Assembly: GCF_001625215.2 (NCBI RefSeq) | Contig: NC_030381.2 | Span: forward strand, 48,693,214-48,757,213 | Direction of reading: 5' to 3' | DNA: 64,000 nucleotides | DNA from: Daucus carota subsp. sativus | Lineage: Eukaryota > Streptophyta > Magnoliopsida > Apiales > Apiaceae | Shown here: positions 27,000-38,342 of the stretch, piece by piece | How the letters are laid out: each line of letters opens with the position of its first letter | Position numbering within the stretch: the first letter of the stretch is position 1 | The notes under the pieces: model-generated | Seen by the model: only the letters and a program-made list of their open reading frames with translations | What the model was told of the DNA's origin: nothing | Database searches by the model: none | Made by a program: the position numbers and the translations under genes

Positions 27000-29750
27000 A
27001 ATATTAACTGGAGTTTTTGATCGAGTTAAATTGACTTTGGATGCGACAATTTGTGGTGTGGTGTTGGATCAAAAAAACCCACAAAAGGATTATGTTTTTC
27101 TGTTTCCAATTCCAAGTCCTATAATGAACATATACAGGGAAAATATATTGTTAGTTACGTTTTCAAGTTGCAGGATCAGTGTTTTTTACAGGATGAGTTG
27201 TATATATATATTTCTTCGGCACTAAATTAAGTAATTTAAATATTATTATTCACAGCTAAGTAATCAAGTAATATATCAAAATTTGATATTATCAAGAAAC
27301 GAAGCGATCAACGCATCTTAAATATGTCCGTAAATATGCATTTGGCATTTATCTTCCAGCTCAAATCTTGTTATCTATTATTTGGCATGTAATATGGCAG
27401 AAATGCCAGTTCACGATGTGTTTTGTGTTTTGTCATGTTTCATGATAAATTTTTTATTATTTATTGTCTAGATATGTAGTGTGCACAGACCTCGCATTTT
27501 GTATATTCTTATTTGATATGCTGCCGTGTATTTTTATATTCCGTGTATAAAATGGTAACTTTTTGATATTATTATTTATTGTTTATGATATGGCATGTAA
27601 TATGCATAGATATAACAATGTTGTTTCATTTCATTCTCTTATTTTATTCTATCCAAGTAAGCGTAACATGATATTTTGAAAAATAAAAGAAATGAAGGTA
27701 ATTGTATTAATTAGTATCACATTGACAAAGTGTCATGCAAAAGGACCAGGGTCATATGAGACTTCACAATGAAGTGAAGAAAAGCAGCAAAGTAGGTGTT
27801 TATTAATGTCACATATACAGTGAAGCATTTCCTGGAGCTCATTTCTATACGACCTATTTGTCAATGGCAGCCCGCAAAGACATGATCCTCCAGCTATGAA
27901 ACTCTAATATTACATAATACTATTATTCTTCTTAATTAGCTGCACAGATATGGCAAACTTAACCTACATTTATGCTACTGATTAGAGACAGCCATGCATT
28001 TGATTCACTGTTGACTTCATTGGATACAGAACTGGCCCTCTGTTTTCTGATGCTAAGATGGTCGGTATTCGCCGGATCTTATTCGTAAATAAGTACTTAT
28101 TTCGGGAAAAAATATTGGAAAAAAAGTACTTTATTTGATAAAACTTGAGACGGTGGCTTAATTGCATGTGTTCACAGGTATTGTCGCATTGATATCTTTC
28201 TAGTACGGCCATCTACTTCACTTGCCGATGAAAAAAGGCACGGCCGACCATTTATGTCGTTGATTCTCAAGCTTTAGATGAATCAGAATAAAGTCAAATA
28301 TTGGGAGATCTTTACATCAAGTCACTGTTCTTCAATCAACTCTGTATCTGTATTTGCAATTTTGCTTTTACAATAAATACAGGAAGTGGAAGGTGTTGAA
28401 AAAAGTGCTAACAGGACCACAAGATCATATACTGTATACGTTACCAGCTAATTCATGTTTTTGTGACAAGATACTTTCTTTTGGAGGACAGGAGTGATGA
28501 CTGATGAGATACTTAATTGTACATAGTTTCATGAAACAGCCTGAATCGGACAGACCAAGTCAAGATATTGGGTGGATTCAGAAAGATCTGATTGTTTATG
28601 AGAAAATGTCATATTCATTCTCTTGACATACTAATTATTTACTTAGATTTAGACTCTGAAAATGTTAGAATACTTGAAAATTGTCAAAATTTTCCCTTGT
28701 CTAATAAGACAATAGTTTGAATGTTTGATAAAAAGAATTTTTTTGTATGTTATAGCCACAATAACAATCACTTTTACTGGTGGTTGAATTTTATTAGATA
28801 TGATTTCATTAATAACGATGGTCTTTGCATGCACAAAAATCTCTACCAATAAATTTTTTTCAACTAAATGAAAAACAATTGTTATTGTGTAAATTTAAAA
28901 ATTATTCTCATAAAATTCAATAAATATGAAAATTATACTTTGAAGTAGATTATATATATATATATATATAATAATTTTATAATATTTTTTAAATATATAA
29001 AATATATAAATTTTAAGTCAATTAGAAATATAAAAAACTAATAGTAGACAAACAATAATAAACGGCGAGAGTTTCCTATCCAACCAAACTACAGGCGTTC
29101 AGAAAATAATCACAGATTCATGATCGATGAAAGAGTCAAAGATTGGTGCACACTTAGTGCTAACATACCACTAATGTCAATTGTCACAGAACAAACATTT
29201 TGGTTTGAGTAACAATTTACCCCTTTTCTTATAGTGTCAAGGCCTGGATCCAACTAGATAGATATGAGAGCTCCAATGTCAAAGGAATCACATGTCTATA
29301 ACTAAATGGCCCATTTCTCCGTTGTTGTATCTTTGGAATTTAAACTGGCATCACAATTTTCTGTACTTCTCAACCACTATGTAAATCAACTTGTAGCTAC
29401 ATAAAAAAAAAAAAAATCAATCACATCTTAAGTACATTTTTATACAACAGTATAAAAAATTTAAAAATTCTTTTGTAGTACTTCCTTTGTAATCTCTGTG
29501 CTCTTTGCATAAGGTATCAGTTCCATATACGACTAGTCCTTATGTGACTCGGCCTCTTTTATCAGTTTCATATGCGAGATAACAATTTTAACGAAACGTA
29601 ATTGCACGATATTAAAGTAACCGACGAATGTGTAGTTAAATTTCACTTCACATTATGTCCGCGAAATGAATGCCTCCAACAGTCCAACTAATCTACTAGC
29701 TAATCTCACTCATTTTCTCACAAATCATTGGTCTCTCAAGTGGCTCCCTA
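27000..29750. other. Intergenic region between PIG-A and the GDSL pair
   Basis: About 2.7 kb, AT-rich, with a (TA)n run near 28951-28970 and an A-rich run near 29403-29416. Short open frames only. The right end holds the promoter of the first GDSL gene. No gene recognised. Confidence 0.5.
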
Positions 29751-29758
29751 TCTGCATG

Positions 29759-29766
29759 TATAAATA
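29759..29766 (+). promoter_or_regulatory. TATA box of GDSL gene 1
   Basis: TATAAATA, 118 bp above the chosen start codon, in a less AT-rich setting (GCATGTATAAATACACATGC). The leader would be about 90 nt. Confidence 0.6.
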
Positions 29767-29883
29767 CACATGCATCATCTCTAGCCAAACACAACTCCTA
29801 GGTGTTCACAGATAGATCTTCCTCGTACTTATCTATCTCTCATAACCCTTTTCGTGTTATTTGGTCCCAAAAGATTGTGTAAC

Positions 29884-31398
29884 ATGGGTATTGAGTTTCA
29901 GAACTGGTTGCAGCTGTGTGTCATTTTGTTGTTGTGTAACAACAGCGTGAAAGCTCAGCCTCAGGTTCCTTGTCTGTTTGTTTTTGGTGATTCTTTAGTG
30001 GACAATGGCAACAATAACCAAATCACTTCTCTGGCAAAGGCTAATTACTTGCCTTATGGTGTTGATTTTCCCCGAGGACCAACCGGCAGGTTCTGTAACG
30101 GTAAAACAACCGTTGATGTCATCTGTAAGTTCACATTTTAGTTCAAGTTAAATGTTTTTATGTAGGAAACCTACTGTAATTATTTCACAAATTAAATTTT
30201 TCGACATGCTAATGCTAATATTTCTGGCTGTGGTTCTGATTACAGCTGAGCTATTGGGGTTTGATAGTTACATTCCGGCTTATACACAAGCAAGAGGCCA
30301 AGCCATACTCAAAGGAGTGAATTATGCCTCTGCAGCTGCTGGCATTCGAGACGAGACTGGCCAGCAATTGGTACCTACACTGTCATTTATCGTCGTAATT
30401 CTAGTCCTTATACATGCCTAATCATAAGGCAGAATAAGGTGTGTGTTGAATGTATTACTAATTGAACGTCTGTCACTTTCTTGTGTTACAGGGCCAGCGG
30501 ATTAGTATGAGCGGGCAAGTAAATAATTACAAGAACACGATATCACAAGTGGTGAATTTGCTAGGTAATGAAACGGCTGCTGCAAATTATCTCAGCAAGT
30601 GCATATACTCTGTCGGATTAGGTAGCAACGACTACCTTAACAACTATTTCATGCCTGCTTCGTATTCTACTAGCCGGAGATATACCCCTGATCAGTATGC
30701 TGATGTTCTTATCCAACAGTATAGACAGCAATTAGTGGTATAAAACAAGTTTATTCTCTTAATTACTTCTGCTTTCGTACAATTATATTGAGGGAGGAAA
30801 AATGATGCTATGAAATTAATGTTTTATTGACTTCAGGCCTTGTACAATTATGGAGCAAGAAAATTTGTGTTAAATGGAGTAGGGCAGATTGGTTGCAGCC
30901 CGAATGCTCTGTCTCAGAGCGCGGATGGGACAACATGTGTGCAAAGAATCAATTCCGCGAATCAACTTTTCAACAACAGGCTCAGGTCTCTGGTTGATGA
31001 TCTCAACAGGAATCAACTAGACTCGAAATTTATATACATTAATGCTTATTCAATTTTCCAGGACTTGGTCACCCGTCCTTCAAATTTCGGTAGATCTTTT
31101 GCCTTAACATGTTTTCATTTACTAGTTATGAATCTGACTTATAAAATCATTAATAATTTTATTTGAATTTGCAGGTTTTAGAGTTACAAATGCAGGATGT
31201 TGCGGTGTAGGGAGAAACAATGGCCAAATCACTTGCCTTCCACTACAAAATCCATGCAGAAACAGGAAAGACCACGTCTTCTGGGATGCGTTTCATCCGA
31301 CTGAAGCTGCCAATTTGATTATAGGGAGGAGAGCATATGCAGCAGAGTCTTCGTCTGATACGTACCCCTATGATATCCGTCGTCTAGCTCAACTCTGA
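29884..31398 (+). CDS. GDSL esterase/lipase, secreted, 5 exons
   Basis: Plant GDSL-type SGNH hydrolase, expected to cleave ester bonds of lipids or cutin/acyl substrates outside the cell; substrate unknown. Exons: 29884-30124, 30246-30370, 30492-30737, 30837-31089, 31175-31398; sum 1089 nt, 362 aa, usual for the family. The second in-frame ATG (MGIEFQNWLQ) was chosen because a clean signal peptide follows (hydrophobic LQLCVILLLC, cleavage near KAQ-PQ). Block I is [14 protein letters not shown] (nucleophile Ser37), block [15 protein letters not shown], and block V WDAFHPTEAAN supplies Asp326 and His329. The next gene has the same exon boundaries and three identical internal exon lengths (125, 246 and 253 nt), so the two are tandem duplicates. 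Both are on the plus strand, 0.8 kb apart. Confidence 0.95.
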
Positions 31399-32152
31399 TC
31401 AGAGAGTGCTGAAAAATGGATAACCTAATATGCATGTCATAGTTCTATTTTGTTTCTCATTGAGTCTGTACTTTATTATTAAGTGTCTATGCATTGTCTG
31501 AAGGGTGTGAAAATGTAGGTGGCACCCTTCAAAAAGGACTGAATTATAATATAAATCTTAAATTGCCTCTTATCGTTTGTGACACCGTTCTTCAAGAATT
31601 GTTGCAATCCATCACTATAACGGTGTAAAATTTTCGCTAAATGATAGTGTGGCACCAAATTTTGGTGTCATATTGTCATATGTCTATTTGGTGCAAGTTT
31701 TACGTCCATGTCATCAATGAAACAAAGTTTATTTCCTTTATTTCCCATTTATATCCGATTATATCCCAACAAAATAATTATCCTCCAAAAAATTGAATAT
31801 ACATGTATACTCGTATATGAAAGATTCACTATAACGCTGATAGTGTAACTTTAGCGTTACAATTTTATACTAATTTAGTGTCGTGGGTTGGAGATGGTCT
31901 AAGGACGTGTTCAACCAAAAGTCGTTGAAGTACAGAGAAGAGGTTAGCAGTAAACTATATATAGAGCAGTGAGATAAAAATAGTTCACCGTACGTTTTTC
32001 ACGGCCATGCGTCCATACTTACATAGCTCATTTCCTCCACAGTTTCCCGCACCTTTCTCAGCCATTTAAACAAATGCACTTAATATTAGTGCACATCTAA
32101 TCTTCTCTGTTAATAGACTAATAACAATGTCAAGGTGCTCATAGAGGTATCA
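31399..32152. other. Spacer between the tandem GDSL genes
   Basis: Contains the 3' untranslated region of gene 1 and the promoter of gene 2. A stretch at about 31600-31870 repeats themes such as CACTATAACG and GTGTAA...TTAGCGTTAC, perhaps an old MITE; no clear ends were found. Confidence 0.4.
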
Positions 32153-32158
32153 TATAAA
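32153..32158 (+). promoter_or_regulatory. TATA box of GDSL gene 2
   Basis: TATAAA 65 bp above the start codon, giving a short leader of about 30-35 nt. Position fits; AT-rich context lowers certainty. Confidence 0.45.
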
Positions 32159-32217
32159 CACAGATCTTTCTCATGTTTTCATCTTAATTTATTTGGCCTC
32201 ATAATTAATTTGTGAAG

Positions 32218-34593
32218 ATGGCACTCGAGTTGAATAAAAAGAAACATCTGGTGCTGTGTGTGATGCTCATATTGTTGAATCATCATGTAAATGGGGCTAG
32301 AGCTGTTGGTGACTCTAAAGACGCTCAACAGGGGTCTAAAGCTGCTGAGCCTCCGACTCCCGGAACGTCTGGATCCATAGCTTCGGCTCCTGCTGCTCCT
32401 GCTCTTCCGAATCAAATTCCTCCTGCTGCGTCTACTGCTGCTCCTGCTCTTCCGAATCAAATTCCTAATGTCGGTGCGGGTCAAATTCCTGGGGATTTAG
32501 CCGGTCTTTTGAATAACGGGTCTCAAATTCCTAATAACGGAAATTTAAGTAGTCTTTTAAATAATGGGAATTTAAGTAGTCTTTTAAATAATACTCAAAA
32601 TCCTGGTGCTGGAAATTTAGCTGCTCTTTTAAATAACGGGACTCAAAATCCTGGTGCCGGAAATTTAGCTGCTCTTTTAAACAACGGGACTCAAAATCCT
32701 GGTGCCGGAAATTTAGCTGCTCTTTTAAACAACGGGACTCAAAATCCTGGTGCCGGAAATTTAGCTGCTCTTTTAAACAACGGGACTCAAAATCCTGGTG
32801 CCGGAAATTTAGCTGCTCTTTTAAACAACGGGGCTCAAAATCCTGGTGCCGGAAATTTAGGTGCTCTTTTAAATAACGGGGCTCAAAATCCTGCTATGAT
32901 GGCTTTAGTTGGTAGTCTTTTCAAACCTGTGAATGAAACTTCTTTGAATCAAGAAACTCCAAATCCTAATGTTGACAAAATAATTAATGGTATGATGGCT
33001 AATAAGCCTAAACCTACCGGGCCGTTCAAGTTAATTAAGATTCCTGGGGTTAAACCTGATGCAAAGCCTCAAGTACCTTGTTATTTTGTATTCGGTGACT
33101 CATTGGTTGATGCTGGGAATAACAATATATTAAAGACTTTGGCAAGGGCTGATTATGCACCTTATGGGCTTGATTTCAAGCCTCAACCAGGACCAACCGG
33201 GAGGTTTAGCAACGGGAAAACCCCTGTGGATGTGATGTGTAAGTTATTATAATCTCTCTTTCGATTTCATGCAGTAGCCTTAAAATATTGAGCAAGGCTA
33301 ATTATATTTTGTTAAACCGGAGCTCTGATACCATGTTGAGAACCCGTCCATCGAAAATCTTAAGGTGTCAGAGGAAGTCCCAAATGGATTTTACGCTATA
33401 TTCTAACATATCTCTTCTGTTTATCCAATACTACAGCTGAGCTTTTGGGTTTCGACCATTACCTGCCACCTTCGGAACTAACAAATGGAACAGACATGCT
33501 TCAAGGACTCAATTTTGCTTCTGCAGCTGCTGGAATTCGCGAAGAGACAGCCCAACATTTGGTACATTCTCCAGTTTCCTATTTATGATTCATCTATAGC
33601 CATATATGTGGATGATTAGAGTGACAGTTTGAGTAAAATAACTTGTAATTGTGTTTTAATAATTCTTGCAGGGGGATAAACAGACATTGAGGGAGCAGAT
33701 GGAGAGTTTCAAGTCGAAAATAAAAGAAATGGAACCTTTGCTTGGTGGTCCAAAAAATACAACAGATTATCTCGGAAAATGCCTGTTTCAATTCGGATTT
33801 GGCAGCAATGATTATCTTAATAATTACTTTATTCCTAATCTTTATCCGACCAGCAAACTATTAACTCCTGAGCAATATGCTGATGATCTTATAAGCAAGT
33901 ATTCAGTCCAACTTAAGGTAATATATATATAGCCGTTGGTTCCATTATTTTGTTTTATCAGTGCTTGTGTTTGTCTGTTTAAATGGTACTTTATGCATAT
34001 CCATTGTTGTACTATATCTACAGACCGCATACGATCTGGGAGCAAGAAAGTTCGCGCTGACAGGAGTAAGCCAGGTCGGGTGCAGCCCAAATTCCATGGC
34101 ACAAAATAGCCAGGATGGAACTTGTGTCAAGAAATTCAACGATGCAAATGCAATATACAATGACAGGCTTAAAAAGCTTGTTGATACTCTCAACAAGGAT
34201 CATCCTGATGCAAAATTTACTTACACCAATGCTTTCGGGCTTTTCCAGGAAATTAAGGATAACGCTGCCACTTTCGGTGCATATTCTCAACACACACACA
34301 TATGAATTATTCATGCATGTATTTATGAATATGTTTAGTTACAACTACAAATATTTATGTTTATTTCAGGGTTCAAGGATACGACAGACGGGTGCTGCGG
34401 TGTAGGGAAAAACCATGGTCTTTTTACATGTCTCCCTGGAATTGCTTCATGCCCGAATAGAAATGAGTTCCTATTTTGGGATGCATATCATCCAACTGAA
34501 GCTACAAATATCATTGGATCCAAGAGATCATATATGAAAGAGAAACCAGATGATGTATACCCTCATGATATTCACACTTTGATTACACTCTAA
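32218..34593 (+). CDS. GDSL esterase/lipase with long N-terminal repeat extension, 5 exons
   Basis: SGNH hydrolase like its neighbour, but 622 aa instead of about 360. Exons: 32218-33238, 33437-33561, 33672-33917, 34024-34276, 34370-34593 (1869 nt). A signal peptide ([16 protein letters not shown]) is followed by a Pro/Ala-rich stretch with repeated ALPNQIP, then six 16-residue repeats of [16 protein letters not shown] type (residues about 128-223), with degenerate copies before them, then a short linker. The catalytic domain starts near residue 285: [12 protein letters not shown] (Ser295), [12 protein letters not shown], and [11 protein letters not shown] (Asp586, His589), so the enzyme part looks intact. 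Exons 2-5 match gene 1 in length exactly; only exon 1 differs. Known APG-type anther GDSL proteins also carry low-complexity (proline-rich) N-terminal regions, which is an analogy, not proof of orthology. A role in the cell wall or apoplast is inferred. Confidence 0.93.
32599..32886 (+). repeat. 48-bp coding minisatellite, six units
   Basis: Six nearly identical 48-bp units in frame within exon 1 of GDSL gene 2, each encoding 16 residues ([16 protein letters not shown], with T/A and A/G variants). Units 2 to 4 appear near identical at the DNA level, suggesting recent expansion or homogenisation. Degenerate relatives ([10 protein letters not shown]) precede them. Confidence 0.9.
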
Positions 34594-35452
34594 ACGAGAC
34601 CACCGATGAACACTCCATAATTGACCATTACATTGAACTTACTAGGGTTTTGTTTTCTTCTTCTTTGTTATTACACGTTTTTGTATATTTCTGTAGAAAT
34701 CTGTAAATTTATCTGACAATGGCTCCATAGGCTGTTTTAGCCGAATCATCGGACTTGCTCAAAGGCATATATAAGGTGGAAACATTGTTGTCAGCTTCAA
34801 AGGGCAAATTATTCAGAAAAATAACTTGTAAATATCTGGAAGGAAAATTAGCATGCACTCGAACTTGTAAGAGATTTTTTTGTAGAGCTTAGACCCATTA
34901 CATGTGAAAGCAGAATGAAAAGCAAGAACGCTGAAAGATATTTCACATGATTACATAGTTAACATTGAAAAGTTCACACTGTAAACATCACATCACAAAA
35001 ATAAGTAGCTAATAAGTTCAAAGCATGGAATCTCAAAAAGCAAAGACATCACACATATGGTTGCTACACGTTAACATCGATAAGTTATAATTATAATTAA
35101 CCATGTCATGATCATAGTAATTAAAGAGGCTCTACATGTTTCTTGTTGATCTCATGCATCTTGCTAATCTTCTAGCCATGTAGACTCCTTCATGCCTTGA
35201 TTCATAATTTAGTCCCCATAGAAATGAGATCAGTTGCTAGATAGAAACTACAGAGCCTCCACTAAAAGCATACTTTTTATCTGAAAACACGAAAATGGAT
35301 TAATTAGATACAGTCTCTTCTAACATGTAACTGTCAATTATATATTAGGAGAGCATTTTAAATGGTAGTGCAATCCTATTTCAGCGTATAATTTAGAGAA
35401 TTGCAGAAAAATGGAAACACATGTACAAGCAGCCGAGATGGTATGAATAGTC
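34594..35452. other. Convergent 3' region between GDSL gene 2 and the MADS-box gene
   Basis: Holds the two 3' untranslated regions. No other gene or repeat recognised. Confidence 0.5.
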
Positions 35453-38303
35453 TTACACTAACTGGAGAGGAACATGTTGAGTTTGGTGGTCCTGGTGAGA
35501 CGAGTAATTAGCATTGTTGGGCTGGAGGCCATTGACTTGGAGGTAGTTCCGCGCATCAAAAGACTCATGAGGTTGTCCTACATCACGATACTGCTCAGAA
35601 CTCCCAGATGCACCTGGCATCAAACTCATCTGCTGCTGTGCTCTCTCATTCTCAGAAATCTACATTACTCGCAATTATTCCAACAAATTGAAGTGTTAAT
35701 TTCTGAAAAAAGTAATGTTCATGCATAAAAAGCAGCTACCATTTCTCTGTGGCGCAGCTAAGTTATATTAGATATAAATGATTCTATGAGATTGCTAGGG
35801 ACAGATCATACCTTTGCTCTAAGGTACTGATTATTGTTATGCAAGTCAATTTCCTGCAATACAAATAAGTCTGGTCAAAAAGAAATCTAGAAAGGTGAAA
35901 GTTAAGCTTTTGGTCAGTTTAATTAGAAATTTGAGCTACAGAACTAGTTACAATCCAAATACACCTCCTATATCACCCGGTCCAAAGGGTCTCAGTATAC
36001 GCAAACCTTACCTTTACTGAGCACCTTGGAAGTAAATGAAGGAATTATATAAAGATATGAGCTATATAAAGATATGAGCACTAACCCTCTTCCGCATGAA
36101 TTCGATTTCAGCAAAGAGAAGTTCATTCTGCAGTTTATATATTCTAAATCAGTATTTCAGCAAGTAATTCTTATTAGGAGATAATCAGCATATCTACGAA
36201 TGTATAAGGACCTTCTTGGAGCGGACTCTGCTAAGTCCATTCTGCAATTTAGTTTCCAGGCCTTTAAGTTCCTTTGCTGGCACAGCCCCCAGCGCTTCGC
36301 CCATCAGATGCCTGTATTATATGCAGATGTTTTGAATTCTCAATCTACAACTGTATAAACATACTGAACACGGAATAGAAAAAGGCATTTTACATAAGTA
36401 AAAGCACCTGTTACTGTTTTGCAGGTTGGAAATTTGCTGGCGCAGCCTTGCAGCTTCTTTCTGGTAATACTGTGAGGTCAATGAAACATGAGATGATTAC
36501 TACTAATCTTAACCCTTCTGCTTCGAGTTAGTTAGGACTCGAATTAGAGTTCCATTGTTGCCTATATCACATTACTTTAATGTAGTAATTAATTTGCAGA
36601 TGAATGTGATTAATAGATTATATCTAGATTGATGAGTTTAAACCTGAGTATTGGCTTCAGAAACAGTAGCCGTGTTGGGGGTATCCGAGTTGGCCTTTTT
36701 GTACCTTTCAATTGTTCCTCTAACACTGCAGCCAATACGAGGAAATGTAACTACAAACATGTGTTTTAATTAGCAAGCTAAAGACTGAATATAATAGCCA
36801 AAAAGATCAGACTTGTGTAAGATCTGTCCATAAAATTTTGTACACGAAACATTTTCCTTACAACATAGTTGGGCTTAATCAAAGAAGCGAAAGATAATGA
36901 AATTACAAAGCAGGAGTTGATAAAATTTGTGTAGTCAAAGTTCATTGATTCTCTGTATTCTGGTAGGTCAAAAAATACAAGTCCTAGATGAAGTTGACAA
37001 TACTGCTGTTTTGCTTTCTGAGGTCTGTCCTATTCCAATCTCAGGTCAACACTACTATTCTGCTATTTCATTTCAGATTTATGTATGTTCTGAACCAATA
37101 TATGCAGTAATATGATGCCTCTTTATGAACAATATAATATTGAATTTCAAAATACCCTAGTTTTATTGATTGCCAAATAGTACAGAAATAATTAGCAAAA
37201 AAAAAAAAGTACAGAAATTTACCCAGCAGCATAACAGGTTTAGGTCAAGTTCTTTACATATTCCAGTTTATTATGTACTCATATTCTTATTTTTAATGGT
37301 TTTCCATAATCGGGTAAAATTGACCAAATTTTATTCCTAATAATACTTGTATTATATAAGTTATACATTTGGGAAAGAGCGCTCCGCACATATTTTAATA
37401 CGCTTACAAAGGTGTATTTTCATTAATTATTTTTTTCTTGTGAATAAAAATTTAATGTCTCTATTTTTATTTAGAAACAAAATTTAAAAATATACTACAT
37501 AACTATATTTTATAAATTTTTTAAAATACGTGACAAACAAATACAAAAATAATGGGTGAGACGGACGATGTATAAATATACAATCTTTGACTCTTGACCA
37601 AATATTTCTTCAAAAATAAAATCTATAGTAGTAATCGAAGGAAGTATAATTTAACAAAAAATATTTGAACTAACATCATCAAATCTTACTCCGCTACTCG
37701 TGTACATAGCAAGATGTGACTGAAGTCAAGGTAAATTTCAAGAAATTAAAATAGTTAAATCCAAGGAATAATAAGAAGCAATTATACCTAACCTCAGGAT
37801 CATGCATACATAAATGGATATTGTGTGCCTATGTTATACATCCAAATGTATCCCAAAATTTAAGCAAAAAGGATCTGCGTGCTGGTTTAGTCAGACTCAG
37901 TCAGACTCACTTGATAGGAATCCCTCAAAACTCTTCATGTCCAAACTACCTTAATTTCTTCGACCTAGTCATTGCCTATGGACTGCCAAGCTGTCACAAC
38001 TCACAAGATATGATTGGTCCAGTTTTTATACGGTCGTGATGTTGTCCACGTGTCATGAACCCATTTACCCGCTGGATCATGTTATCACGAGTCACTCTTT
38101 TACCCACCTAGGTAAGTCAAAACCTACAGAGTTAAAGCAAGTTAATGCTGTGAAAAAGTGAAAAACCTCAGTCATGTCTGTCTGTAACTTGTAAGTACAT
38201 CAGAATTCAGACCCATCCACTTCAAGGACTCAGTACTCTCTGCCCTAGCATCAAAACAAACAAAACCTAATCTCAACTCCCCTTGGCTCCCCACTTGGAA
38301 TAC

Positions 38304-38342
<39 letters not shown>

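Noticed and set aside
32179..32484. Minus-strand Arg/Ser-rich open frame opposite GDSL gene 2
   Set aside because: It is the antisense of the Pro/Ala-rich coding region; RS-like composition is a reflection of GCT/CCT codons.
32599..32886. Possible CRISPR-like array
   Set aside because: The 48-bp units are contiguous without spacers and in a plant coding exon.
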